Assembly (NCBI RefSeq): GCF_001570565.1
Contig: NZ_BBXE01000032.1
Location: 105,799 to 169,798 of the forward strand
Direction: 5' to 3'
DNA from: Herbidospora yilanensis
GTDB lineage: Bacteria; Actinomycetota; Actinomycetes; Streptosporangiales; Streptosporangiaceae
Length of the DNA stretch: 64,000 bases
Part shown: positions 51,620 to 60,321 of the stretch, in pieces
Layout: each line of letters opens with the position of its first letter
Numbering within the stretch: position 1 is the stretch's first letter
Position numbers and translations under genes: made by a program
The notes under the pieces: model-generated
Told to the model about the DNA's origin: nothing
What the model saw: the letters and a program-made list of their open reading frames with translations, nothing else
Databases searched by the model: none

Positions 51620-52696
51620 TCAGCGACCGGCCTGGGACAGCGCCAGCCCGGTGCCCGCGTCGAAGAGGTGCGCGCGGTCCAGGTCGACCGTGACCTGCAC
51701 CCGCTCGCCCGGCGTGCCGGTGACGGTGGGTCGTGCCTTGATCTTGAGGATCTCCGTCCCCACCCGGACGTCCACCACGGTCCGGTCACCGAGCGGTTCG
51801 AGGCCGTAGAGCTCACCCGACAACGACGTGTCCCCACGCTTCTCGACGGACAGGTCCTCGGCGCGCAGGCCCAGCATCAGCGGACGGCCGTCCTCGGCCG
51901 TGGTCCAGCGGGGCCGCGGCAACGTCCAGCCGTCCGCCCCGACCAGACGATCCCCTTCGGCGTGACAGGCGAGCAGGCTGATCGGCGGGCTCCCGACGAA
52001 GCCGGCGACCCACTGGTTGGCCGGACGCTCGTACACCTCGGTCGGCGTCCCGACCTGTTGCACCTTCCCCTCCTTCAGGACCGCGACGTAGTCGGCCATG
52101 GACAGGGCCTCGACCTGGTCGTTGGTCACGTAGACGAAGGTTCCGCCGAGGCTCCGGTGGATGCGGGTGAGCTCGGTGCGCATCTCGACGCGGAGCTTGA
52201 GGTCGAGGTTGGTCAGCGGCTCGTCCATGAGGAACGCGCGCGGGCTGCGGACCAGCGCACGGGCCAGGGCGACACGCTGCATCTCACCGCCCGACATCTG
52301 CGCGGGACGGCGCTGCAGCAGACGTTCGATGTGCAGCAGGCCCGACATCCGCTCGACGGCGGCGGCGATCTCGCTCGAAGAGCGGCGGCGGGCCCGCAGC
52401 GGCGAGGCGATGTTCTCGTACGCCGTGAGCCGCGGGTAGAGGGCATAGCTCTGGAAGACCATGGCCAGGTCGCGGTCGGCCGGGGCGTCGCCGGTCGCGT
52501 CCTTGCCGTCCAGATGCACCGATCCGGCGTCGAGCTTCTCCAGGCCGGCGATCGCCCGCAGGGTCGTCGTCTTGCCGGCGCCGGAGGGGCCGAGCACGAC
52601 GAAGAACGAGCCGTGCGGGACGTCCAGCGTCACCCCGTCCAGGGCCTGGACCTTGCCGAAGGACTTGCGCAGCCCGTGTACTGCCACGGTTCCCAT
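51620..52696 (-). CDS. sugar-type ABC ATPase lacking the switch histidine
   Basis: ATPase subunit of 358 residues. Walker A LGPSGAGKTT, Q-loop MVFQSYALYP, signature MSGGEMQRVALARAL, Walker B FLMDEPLTNLD. The H-loop reads YVTNDQVEALS: the universally conserved His is Asn192 (codon AAC at 52121-52123). The C-terminal regulatory OB-like domain (about 235-358) is present. It starts one base inside the end of the other ATPase gene. It should bind ATP but hydrolyse it poorly, so it most likely pairs with the other ATPase. Confidence 0.92.
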   Translation of the reverse strand: MGTVAVHGLRKSFGKVQALDGVTLDVPHGSFFVVLGPSGAGKTTTLRAIAGLEKLDAGSVHLDGKDATGDAPADRDLAMVFQSYALYPRLTAYENIASPLRARRRSSSEIAAAVERMSGLLHIERLLQRRPAQMSGGEMQRVALARALVRSPRAFLMDEPLTNLDLKLRVEMRTELTRIHRSLGGTFVYVTNDQVEALSMADYVAVLKEGKVQQVGTPTEVYERPANQWVAGFVGSPPISLLACHAEGDRLVGADGWTLPRPRWTTAEDGRPLMLGLRAEDLSVEKRGDTSLSGELYGLEPLGDRTVVDVRVGTEILKIKARPTVTGTPGERVQVTVDLDRAHLFDAGTGLALSQAGR

Positions 52697-53763
52697 CAGG
52701 CCACCAGCTCTTCCGTGCTCACGTCGTAGACCGGCGGGGGCCCGCCGGTGTGCCGCAGCCCGACCGGCGCGTCAGCGGCGAAACGGACCGTCGGCTCCAT
52801 CCGGACCCGTACGTCGCGCTGGTCGCCGTGGTCGACCACGTAGATGATCTCGTCGCCCAGCCACTCGGCCGAGACCACGCGGGCCGGGACCGAACCTTCC
52901 GCCCCCGGTTCGGTGACCTCCAGCGCCTCCGGCCGGACGCCCGCGACCAGGGAACGGTCACGCGGCACGTTCGGCGGCGGCGTGAGGGCCAGTCCGCTCT
53001 TGCTGCGCAGCTTCCCGTCGGCCACCTCCACCTCGATCAGGTTCATCGGCGGGGAGCCGATGAACGCGGCGCAGAAGAGACTCGCCGGACGGTCGTAGAC
53101 CTCCAGCGGCGTGCCGATCTGCTCGACGCGGCCCTTGTTGAGGATGGCGATCCGGTGACCGAGCGACATCGCCTCGACCTGGTCGTGGGTGACGTAGACC
53201 ATCGTCGTCCCCAGCTCCCCCTGGAGGTGCTTGATCTCCGTGCGCATGTCGGCGCGCAGCTCCGCGTCCAGGTTGGTGAGGGGTTCGTCCATGAGGAAGG
53301 CGCGCGGCCGCCGCACCAGGGCGCGGGCCAGCGCGACGCGCTGCTGCTCGCCGCCGGACAGCCGGTGGGGCCGCCGGTCCAGGAGCTCGCCGAGCCGCAT
53401 CAGCCGGGCGGCCTCCGCGACCCGCTCCTCCACCTCCGCCTTGGGCAGGCCCTCGGCCCGCAGGGGGAAGGCCAGGTTGTCGCGGGTCCTCAGGTGCGGG
53501 TAGAGCGCGTAGAACTGGAACACCATGGCGATGTCGCGCTCGCCCGGAGACAGGTCGTTGACCAGCGTGTCGCCGATGTGGATGTCGCCCGACGTCTGCC
53601 TCTCCAGACCGGCGATGGCGCGCAGCGTGGTCGTCTTGCCGCAGCCCGAGGGGCCGAGCATCACGAAGAGCTCGCCGTCGCCGATCGACAGGTCCACGTG
53701 CTCGACCGCGACCGTCCCGTCGGGATAGCGCTTGTGCAGGGTGGTCACCTCGATGCCGGCCAT
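52696..53763 (-). CDS. sugar-type ABC ATPase (canonical, UgpC/MsmK type)
   Basis: ATPase subunit of 355 residues with complete motifs: Walker A LGPSGCGKTT, Q-loop MVFQFYALYP, signature LSGGEQQRVALARAL, Walker B FLMDEPLTNLD, and the H-loop YVTHDQVEAMS with His193. C-terminal regulatory domain present. Its start overlaps the permease stop by one base and its stop overlaps the start of the second ATPase. Two different ATPases in one operon is the arrangement of the rhizobial glycerol importer GlpSTPQV. Confidence 0.94.
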   Translation of the reverse strand: MAGIEVTTLHKRYPDGTVAVEHVDLSIGDGELFVMLGPSGCGKTTTLRAIAGLERQTSGDIHIGDTLVNDLSPGERDIAMVFQFYALYPHLRTRDNLAFPLRAEGLPKAEVEERVAEAARLMRLGELLDRRPHRLSGGEQQRVALARALVRRPRAFLMDEPLTNLDAELRADMRTEIKHLQGELGTTMVYVTHDQVEAMSLGHRIAILNKGRVEQIGTPLEVYDRPASLFCAAFIGSPPMNLIEVEVADGKLRSKSGLALTPPPNVPRDRSLVAGVRPEALEVTEPGAEGSVPARVVSAEWLGDEIIYVVDHGDQRDVRVRMEPTVRFAADAPVGLRHTGGPPPVYDVSTEELVA

Positions 53764-54674
53764 CAGCGTCGCACCGCCCCGAGCGTCACACCGGCGACGA
53801 GGTGCTTGCGCACCAGGTAGGAGAAGACGAGAACGGGAAGGGCGAACACGATGGAGGCGGCCGCCACGAGACCCCAGTCCACGGTGGTTCCGCCGATGAG
53901 GCCGGCGATGGCGGGCGGGGCCGTCCGCACGGCGTCGCTGGAGGTGAGGAAGATGGCGAACACGAACTCGTTCCAGGAGAAGATGAGCGCGAAGACCGCC
54001 GTCGCGGCGATGCCGGGCAGGAGCAGCGGAAGGGTGAACTTCCAGAACGCCTGCAAGCGGGTGTAGCCGTCGAGCATGGCGGCGTCCTCGTACTCCGCGG
54101 GCACCTCGTCGACGAACCCCTTCATCATCCAGATCGTGAACGGGACGTTGAAGGCGGTGTAGATGAGGATCAGGCCGAGCTTGGTGTCGAACAGCCCCAC
54201 CTGGCGGTACATGAGGAAGATCGGGATCACCACCACCACGGGCGGCATGAACCGGGTCGACAGGATGAAGAACAGCTGGTCCTTCTTGGCCTTCACGGAG
54301 AAGCGCGAGTAGGCCCAGGCCGCCGGGACGCCCAGCACCGTGGCCAGCACCGTGGAGACCCCGGCGACGACGACCGAGTTGAGGAAGGAGCCGGACAAGG
54401 TCGTCGGGCCGCCGCCGGAGGCGACGAACACGTCCTTGAAGTGGTCGAGGGTGATCGTGAAGTCGAAGAACTTGGCCGGGATCGCGTAGACGTCCCGGTT
54501 CTCCTTGATGGACGTCTCGATCATCCACAGCACCGGGAAGAGCATCACGGCGGCCAGCACGGCCAGGACCGCGACCTCGATCACCACGCGGCCCCGGCCC
54601 CGGCGGCGCCGCCCGGGGGGCCGGTGGTCCCTGACGGGACCCGGGGACACGGCCTTGTCGACGGAGACGGCCAT
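53763..54674 (-). CDS. ABC importer permease (MalG type)
   Basis: 303 residues. A basic N-terminus (PPGRRRRGRGR) precedes six membrane segments. The EAA loop reads YEDAAMLDGYTRLQAFWKFT, LPLLLPG. ATG 54674 shares a base with the stop of the other permease. Part of the continuous transport operon from 57015 down to 48793. Confidence 0.92.
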   Translation of the reverse strand: MAVSVDKAVSPGPVRDHRPPGRRRRGRGRVVIEVAVLAVLAAVMLFPVLWMIETSIKENRDVYAIPAKFFDFTITLDHFKDVFVASGGGPTTLSGSFLNSVVVAGVSTVLATVLGVPAAWAYSRFSVKAKKDQLFFILSTRFMPPVVVVIPIFLMYRQVGLFDTKLGLILIYTAFNVPFTIWMMKGFVDEVPAEYEDAAMLDGYTRLQAFWKFTLPLLLPGIAATAVFALIFSWNEFVFAIFLTSSDAVRTAPPAIAGLIGGTTVDWGLVAAASIVFALPVLVFSYLVRKHLVAGVTLGAVRR

Positions 54675-55621
54675 CAGTCCTCCTTCAGCTTGTTCAGGTA
54701 GCGCATGTAGAGCTGCGCGAGGACGATGACGATCAGGACCATGAGGATCCCGTACGCCGAGGCGGTCCCGGTGTTGAAGCCCAGGAACGCCACCTTGTAG
54801 ACGTGGAACGACAGCGTCTCGGTGGAGACCCCCGGACCTCCGCTGGTGAGGATGTAGACGAGGTCGAACAGCCGGAACGCCTCGATGGCCCTGAACAGCA
54901 CCGCGATGAGGAGCAGCGGCCACACCAGCGGAAGGGTGATGGTGCGGAACCGGAACCACTCCGACGCCCGGTCGATCGAGGCGGCCTCGTACAGATACTT
55001 GGGAACCGCGGTGAGGCCGGCGAGCGCGATGAGCATGATGAACGGCGTCCACTGCCAGGTGTCGACCACGATCAGGGAGATCAGCGCCGTGTTCTGCTTG
55101 GTGAGCCACTCCACCTGCCCCAGGCCGATCGACCCGAGCATGCTGTTGATCACGCCGAACTGCGCGTCGAGCATGAACCGCCAGAACAGCCCGACCACGA
55201 CCGGCGAGAGCATCATCGGAACCAGGAACAGCGTGGTGAGCACTCCCCGCCCGCGCACGCGCCGTGAGATCAGATAGGCGATGGAGAAGCCCAGCACGGT
55301 CTGCAGGGTGACCGCGCCGACCACGTAGAGCAACGTCGTGAAGGCCCTCATGTGGACCTGCGCCGACGTCAGGATGGCGGTGAAGTTCTCGAACCAGACG
55401 AAGGTGGCGGGTCCGCCGCGGGTGGCCGAGTAGTCGGTGAACGACAGGTACAGCGCCCACAGCAGCGGGAACACCGACATCGCGAGCAGCAGCAGCAGCG
55501 CCGGGGAGATGAAGGCCACCGTGAGCCAGCGATCGCTCAGGTGGCGGGACCGCCCCGGTGCAGGCGGCGTCGCGGACGCCTCCTGCACCGGGTGGTCCGT
55601 CAGAGAGACGGGGTCACTCAC
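54674..55621 (-). CDS. ABC importer permease (MalF type)
   Basis: 315 residues with six membrane segments after a 30-residue polar start. The EAA loop is YLYEAASIDRASEWFRFRTI, TLPLVWP. GTG 55621 overlaps the binding-protein stop by 4 bases; the longer open frame upstream is antisense to the codon pattern of that gene and is rejected. Confidence 0.92.
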   Translation of the reverse strand: MSDPVSLTDHPVQEASATPPAPGRSRHLSDRWLTVAFISPALLLLLAMSVFPLLWALYLSFTDYSATRGGPATFVWFENFTAILTSAQVHMRAFTTLLYVVGAVTLQTVLGFSIAYLISRRVRGRGVLTTLFLVPMMLSPVVVGLFWRFMLDAQFGVINSMLGSIGLGQVEWLTKQNTALISLIVVDTWQWTPFIMLIALAGLTAVPKYLYEAASIDRASEWFRFRTITLPLVWPLLLIAVLFRAIEAFRLFDLVYILTSGGPGVSTETLSFHVYKVAFLGFNTGTASAYGILMVLIVIVLAQLYMRYLNKLKED

Positions 55622-57015
55622 AGTCCGCCGCCGCCCTTTTTGCCGGCGGAGTCGAGGACGGCCTGCTGCTCCTTGGCGATGTCGTTCAGCGCGTCCTTCG
55701 GCGGCTTCGCGCCGTTGAGGGCCGCGTTCACGTTGGTGTTCTCGATGTCGATGAGACGCGCGTACTCGGGGACGTTCCACATGTCCCGCATCCGGGAGAC
55801 CGAGTCGGCGTACACCTTGTTGAACGGCCCGGCGTTGAGGAACTCGGGCGACGACAGGGCGTCCGTACGCGCCGGCACACCGCCGGCGGCGGCCCACTTC
55901 TTCTGGATGTCGGCCTGCTCGAACCACTTCATGAAGTTCAGCGCCTCCGCCTGCTTCTCCGGGGAGGAGTAGGCCGACACGTGCATGCCCATGCCGCCGA
56001 GCGGCACCAGGTCGGTCTTCTGCTTCGGCAGGGTGGCGAAGCCCAGCTTGCCGAGGATCTCGTCGCGCGTCTTGCCGAGCGTCGACTGCTCGGGGTCGAG
56101 CAGGCCGCCGCTCGCGGCGATCCAGTTGAACGCGATGCAGGCCTTGCCCTGGGCGACCGCCGCGTTCACCTCGTCGATGAACCAGTTGCCGGAGCCCGCC
56201 GCGGTCAGCGGCTTCATCTTGTTGACCAGGACGTCCATCGCCTCCTGGCCCGCGGCGTCGTTGATGACGCCCTCGATCTTGCGCGCCTTGGAGTCCCAGA
56301 GGTTGCCGCCGTAGACGCCGTTGACCGTGTTGTAGGTGACGGCCGCGGCATCGGAGCCGTTGGCCTGGTGGAAGGCCAGCCCGCTGACGCCGGGGTTCTC
56401 CGTCTGGCACTTCTGGGCGGCCGCGATCATCTCGTCCCAGGTCGCCGGCGGCGTGTCGCCGATCAGGTCCTTGCGGTAGATCATGGTCCAGGTGTCGCCG
56501 AGCAGCGGCAGTCCGTACAGGCTGGCGTTCTCGTCGCGCTGCCCGGTCTCCGCCTGGGGGAACTGGCCGTAGGCCGCCAGGAGGTACGGGTTGTAGGCGT
56601 TGACGTCGATGTTCTTCTTGACGAAGTCGGTGATGTCGAGGATGTTGCCGTTGGTCACGGCCTCACCGATGTGCTGCGAGTCCAGGATCGGGATGTCGAA
56701 GTCGGTCTTGTGCGCGGCGAACTGGGTGAACATGGCGTCGTGCCAGTTCGCGTTCGGCACGACGTTGACCTTGATGGTGACGTTCGACCGCTCCTTGGTG
56801 TACTCCGCGTTCGCGAAGGCCTCCAGGGCCTTGGCCGGGGGCCAGTCGAACCAGATGAAGCTGAGGGTCAACGGGTCTTTGGTGAGCTCCGGGATGTCCG
56901 CCGGCGCCTTGGGCGCGTTCGCGTTCGCGCCGTCGTCCCCGCCGCAGGCCGTCAGGGACGTGGCCACCAACAGGGCCGCCGCCGCCAGTTGTCCTATTCG
57001 CCGTGGGTACCGCAT
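55618..57015 (-). CDS. solute-binding lipoprotein of the two-ATPase ABC importer
   Basis: 465 residues with lipobox SLTAC (Cys24), then a typical two-lobe SBP fold rich in Trp/Asn in the mature part (LSFIWFDWPPAKALEAF, FNWIAASGG). A Gly-rich C-terminus (KKGGGGL) ends the chain. First gene of the operon, divergent from the GntR gene across 393 bases. Ligand unknown; the metabolic genes downstream suggest a small alcohol, polyol or related compound. Confidence 0.9.
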   Translation of the reverse strand: MRYPRRIGQLAAAALLVATSLTACGGDDGANANAPKAPADIPELTKDPLTLSFIWFDWPPAKALEAFANAEYTKERSNVTIKVNVVPNANWHDAMFTQFAAHKTDFDIPILDSQHIGEAVTNGNILDITDFVKKNIDVNAYNPYLLAAYGQFPQAETGQRDENASLYGLPLLGDTWTMIYRKDLIGDTPPATWDEMIAAAQKCQTENPGVSGLAFHQANGSDAAAVTYNTVNGVYGGNLWDSKARKIEGVINDAAGQEAMDVLVNKMKPLTAAGSGNWFIDEVNAAVAQGKACIAFNWIAASGGLLDPEQSTLGKTRDEILGKLGFATLPKQKTDLVPLGGMGMHVSAYSSPEKQAEALNFMKWFEQADIQKKWAAAGGVPARTDALSSPEFLNAGPFNKVYADSVSRMRDMWNVPEYARLIDIENTNVNAALNGAKPPKDALNDIAKEQQAVLDSAGKKGGGGL

Positions 57016-57241
57016 ATCTTGCCTGCTTTCTGGGGGGAGACCACTGGAGCCTTGCTGCGTACTTCGCCGAGCAGTTGGGGGGTTGTTCAGGCGTGTTGCC
57101 GGCTGCCGCAGGGGCTGACCCGCAGACCGGCGTCACGGGTACGCCGCGACGGAAATGGGGCTTTCAATCAGTCGAGAGGTTCATCGGTCCTCATTCGGTC
57201 AGGTGGCGGACCGAGGAGGACGTCGAGCATGCTCAGGGGGT

Positions 57242-57264
57242 GCTCCGACTGATCGAATCGGAGC
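57242..57264. promoter_or_regulatory. dyad in the 393-base GntR/importer divergent region
   Basis: GCTCCGA (57242-57248) and TCGGAGC (57258-57264) are a perfect 7-bp dyad with 9 bases between. The region 57016-57408 holds no gene I can support. This dyad is a candidate FCD/GntR operator, although it is longer and more GC-rich than typical ones. Confidence 0.35.
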
Positions 57265-57408
57265 GGAGGTGCGCGGTTTCGCCTGGGTTAAGGATGGGTG
57301 ACATCCGCCACCTTTCCTATACGATCCGGGTTGGGGCGTCAACATCCCGCAAAGTTTGGACCGATATCAACAGGATGCAGAAAACCCAAGAAAGGACCTC
57401 GGGTCACG

Positions 57409-58119
57409 ATGGACGACGAAGCGACGATCGCGCGGCGCCGATCGCGCGGCCGGCTCGCCGACGAGGTGTACGACACGCTGCTCGGCCAGCTGATGTCGCT
57501 GCGGATCGAGCCCGGCTCCCGCGTCACGATCGACGTCCTGGCGCGAGAGCTGGGGGTCTCCCAGACGCCGATCCGAGACGCGCTGAACCGTATGGAGGCC
57601 GAGGGCCTGGTCGTGCGGGTGCCGCACGCCGGCTATCGCATTCCCCCTCAGATCACCCGTCACCGGTTCGAGGACATGCTTGAGCTCCGCCTGCTCCTGG
57701 AGCCGGCGGCGGCGCGCAGGTCCGCCGAACGCGCCTCCTCCACGCAGGTGGCCGGGCTGCGGCGGATGCTGGAGGAGATGGCGGAGCTGGAGGGGGGCGA
57801 CGGGCCCGTGGCCTACGGCGCCTTCGGGCTACGCGACGCCGCCTTCCACGATCTCATCGCCCAGAGCGCGGAGAACGAGGTCATCCGCGAAGCGCTCGCC
57901 CGCCTGCACACGCACGTCCACCTGTTCCGGCTCGTCCACGACACCCAGGTCACCTACCTGGCCATGGCCGAGCACGAGGACGTCCTGGCCGCGATCGCCG
58001 CGCGCGACCCCGACGCCGCCGCCTACGCCATGCGGCGACACATCCTGCGGTCCGGCGAGCGGTTCCGGCGCTTGTTCGACGAGGCGGAGGACGCGCACGG
58101 AATGGCCGCAAAGGCTTGA
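57409..58119 (+). CDS. GntR-family regulator, FCD subfamily
   Basis: 236 residues. N-terminal winged HTH (RLADEVYDTLLGQLMSLRIE, then VLARELGVSQTPIRDALNRM). The FCD ligand domain is all-helical with metal-site candidates DAAFHDLI, a late MAEHEDVLAAI and MRRHILRSGERF. Such regulators sense acids or sugars of the pathway they control. It lies divergent from the importer operon and upstream of the DJ-1/hydrolase pair, so it probably controls both. ATG 57409 is weakly preceded by AAAGGA. Confidence 0.92.
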   Translation: MDDEATIARRRSRGRLADEVYDTLLGQLMSLRIEPGSRVTIDVLARELGVSQTPIRDALNRMEAEGLVVRVPHAGYRIPPQITRHRFEDMLELRLLLEPAAARRSAERASSTQVAGLRRMLEEMAELEGGDGPVAYGAFGLRDAAFHDLIAQSAENEVIREALARLHTHVHLFRLVHDTQVTYLAMAEHEDVLAAIAARDPDAAAYAMRRHILRSGERFRRLFDEAEDAHGMAAKA

Positions 58120-58206
58120 CGGGCGGGCCGGGCCGAGCAATGCTAACCCAACCGGATCGGATTGGATCTGATCCATCTCACCTGCCCCAGATGCGAGGAG
58201 AAGTAG

Positions 58207-58776
58207 GTGCCCAGAGCGCTGCTTCTAGCCGGCGACGCCGCCGAGGAGCTCGACACGATGTATCCCTACTATCGCGTGCAGGAGGGGGGATGGGACGTCG
58301 ACGTGTCGTCCCGGACGCTGCGTGACATTCAGCTTGTCATCCACGAGTTCGACCCCAACTCCGACGCCTACGTGGAGAAGAACGGCCGGAAGTTGCCGGT
58401 CGACGTGACCTGGGCCGAGGTCGACGTCGAGCGTTATGACGCCCTCATCATCCCCGGTGGACGCGCCCCCGAGTGGATCCGGGTCGACCCCGACGTCAGG
58501 CGCATCACCGAGCACTTCTTCGCGCGCGACCTCCCGATCGCGCTGGTGTGCCACGGCGCGCAGGTGCCGGCTGTGTACGGACTGCTGAAGGGCCGGAAGA
58601 CGGCGTGCTTCCCCCCCATCACCGGTGACATGGAGAACGCGGGCGCGACGGTCATCGACGCTCCCGACGTGGTGGACGGAAACCTCGTCTCCTGCCGCGG
58701 CTGGCCGGACATGCCGAAGTTCGGCCGGGCGATGATGGAACTCTTCTCGAAGTCCGTCAACTCCGCGTCGGCATGA
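58207..58776 (+). CDS. DJ-1/PfpI family protein
   Basis: 189 residues, glutamine-amidotransferase-like fold. Nucleophile Cys115 is in ALVCHGAQVPA, with acid candidates Glu13/Glu14 in AAEELD and a YDALIIPGGRAPEW strand before it. Members include proteases, glyoxalases and isocyanide/imine hydratases. GTG 58207 has GGAGAAG 4 bases upstream. Its stop overlaps the start of the following hydrolase (ATGA), so the two act together, perhaps on one metabolite of the GntR-controlled pathway. Confidence 0.87.
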   Translation: MPRALLLAGDAAEELDTMYPYYRVQEGGWDVDVSSRTLRDIQLVIHEFDPNSDAYVEKNGRKLPVDVTWAEVDVERYDALIIPGGRAPEWIRVDPDVRRITEHFFARDLPIALVCHGAQVPAVYGLLKGRKTACFPPITGDMENAGATVIDAPDVVDGNLVSCRGWPDMPKFGRAMMELFSKSVNSASA

Positions 58777-59606
58777 GCACACCGGACCTGTCGACTGTGA
58801 CGGCACTTCGGACCGTCACAGTCGACGGCTCCCCCGTCCACGTCATGGAGGGCGGCACCGGGCCCGCGGTGCTGATGCTGCACGGCTCCGGCCCCGGCAC
58901 GACCGGATCCGGCGCCTGGGCGGCGACGGCACAGGCGCTGGGCACGTCCTTGCACGTGGTGGCGCCTGACCAGGCGGGGTTCGGCCAGACGCCCATCCCG
59001 CCGAACTCCAGAGGTGGGCTCCGGTTGTGGACGGAGCAGGCCGCGGGCCTGATGGACGCTCTCGGTATTGAGCACTACGCCGTGGTGGGCCACTCCATGG
59101 GCGGTGCCGTGGCCCTGGCCTTGGCGGCCGCGCGTCCCCGGCAGGTCACCCGTGTCGTGGCGGTCTCGACGATGGGCGCCCCCGGGGCGCCGCTGTCCGC
59201 CGAGCTCGACGCGATCTGGGCCGCCCCCGCCGGCCCGCTCGGGGCACGGGACATGTTGAGCCGCCTCGTCCTCGACCAGGCACTCGTGACCGAGTCGGCC
59301 GTCGCCGCCCGTGCGGACGCGATGCTGGCCGGGGCGGACGCATTCGCGTCGTTGTTCCCTCCGCCCAGGGCACGCTGGGCCGACGACCTCACCCTCTCGG
59401 CGCAAACCCTGGCAGGGATCCGCGCGCCCGTGCTGCTGGTCCACGGCGCCGAAGATCGCGTCACCCCACTCGGGACGGCGGCTGTGCCGCTGCTCGAACA
59501 CCTGGCCGATGTGCGTCTGCACGTGCTGGGCCGATGCGGGCACGTGCCGGCGCTTGAGCACCCGCACGACTTCAGGCGACTCCTGGCGTGCTTCCTCGGC
59601 CACTGA
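58773..59606 (+). CDS. alpha/beta hydrolase, meta-cleavage-product hydrolase type
   Basis: 277 residues. The oxyanion region HGSGPGTTGSGAW is typical of BphD/HsaD/TodF-like C-C bond hydrolases. Nucleophile Ser108 is in GHSMGGA; the acid is in HGAEDRVTP and the His in GRCGHVPALE. The family splits ring-fission products of aromatic or steroid catabolism. No dioxygenase gene is in the window, so the true substrate may be a related beta-diketone or ester. Confidence 0.88.
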   Translation: MSTPDLSTVTALRTVTVDGSPVHVMEGGTGPAVLMLHGSGPGTTGSGAWAATAQALGTSLHVVAPDQAGFGQTPIPPNSRGGLRLWTEQAAGLMDALGIEHYAVVGHSMGGAVALALAAARPRQVTRVVAVSTMGAPGAPLSAELDAIWAAPAGPLGARDMLSRLVLDQALVTESAVAARADAMLAGADAFASLFPPPRARWADDLTLSAQTLAGIRAPVLLVHGAEDRVTPLGTAAVPLLEHLADVRLHVLGRCGHVPALEHPHDFRRLLACFLGH

Positions 59607-59743
59607 TCGCCGCGACGGGTCCGCAGCCCGTGCTCCCCCGGACCGGGCCACGACGAGGCAGCGGCCTCGCGCTCGTCGTCGAGCCGGGCCGAGTCGGAGC
59701 GGCGCGGGGATGAGGACGCCGTAGATCCGCCAGGGTCGGCCCG

Positions 59744-59792
59744 AACGACTTACGCCCCCACATGGTGTCCGGCGGGGTGAGGGCGTAGGTCG
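59744..59792. terminator. long-stem hairpin between convergent genes
   Basis: ACGACTTACGCCC (59744-59756) pairs with 59780-59792 over 13 bp (one G-U) around a 23-base loop. It lies in the 205-base gap between convergent genes and could stop both transcripts. Confidence 0.45.
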
Positions 59793-59811
59793 TCGTGCCA
59801 AGGAGGCCGGT

Positions 59812-60321
59812 TCAGCAGATGCTGATCCACTCCGTCGCGTACAGGATTTCGTTGGGGATGCCGTGCCTGCCGTTGCCGTAGGACGCGATCTCCGTTTGTG
59901 AAGCGTTGTAGAGTCTCACCCTTACGCCGCCGTACTGGTTGTTCACGAGAGCGCCCGCGTTGATGAAGTTGTAGACCTTCCGCCAGCCGCACTTGTACAT
60001 GGGGAAGCCGGTGTGTGTTCCATCGCCGTTTCCCACGGTGATGCAGGCGAAACCGTTGAAGTCCTCGGTCTCGCAGATATCCAGGAAGTCCTTGCGCATT
60101 TCAGCGAAAGTCAGGTTGATGCGCGGCTCGCTGGAGTAAAGCGGAACGACCCGAGGGACCCAGGCCGCAGTCGTGACCGAACTGGAGACGATGGTCGTCG
60201 ATGCGGCCGTCGCCGACGCCGGCGATGCGGCGATCACGGTCGGCACCGCCAATACCAACCCGAAGAGCATTGCGCGTGCCCTGAGCGCGCGCCTGGGGCT
60301 GGGCATGTGGTGAGTTCCCAT
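59812..60321 (-). CDS. small secreted protein with four cysteines, unknown family
   Basis: 169 residues. A signal peptide ends near residue 38 (SPASATA). The mature domain of about 115 residues holds four Cys (DICETE, GFACITVG, YKCGW and the C-terminal Cys), enough for two disulfides. It is rich in Gly/Asn/Tyr (GVRVRLYNASQTEIASYGNG). ATG 60321 follows AGGAGA. I do not recognise the family; a small secreted inhibitor or carbohydrate-binding protein are only possibilities. Confidence 0.7.
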   Translation of the reverse strand: MGTHHMPSPRRALRARAMLFGLVLAVPTVIAASPASATAASTTIVSSSVTTAAWVPRVVPLYSSEPRINLTFAEMRKDFLDICETEDFNGFACITVGNGDGTHTGFPMYKCGWRKVYNFINAGALVNNQYGGVRVRLYNASQTEIASYGNGRHGIPNEILYATEWISIC

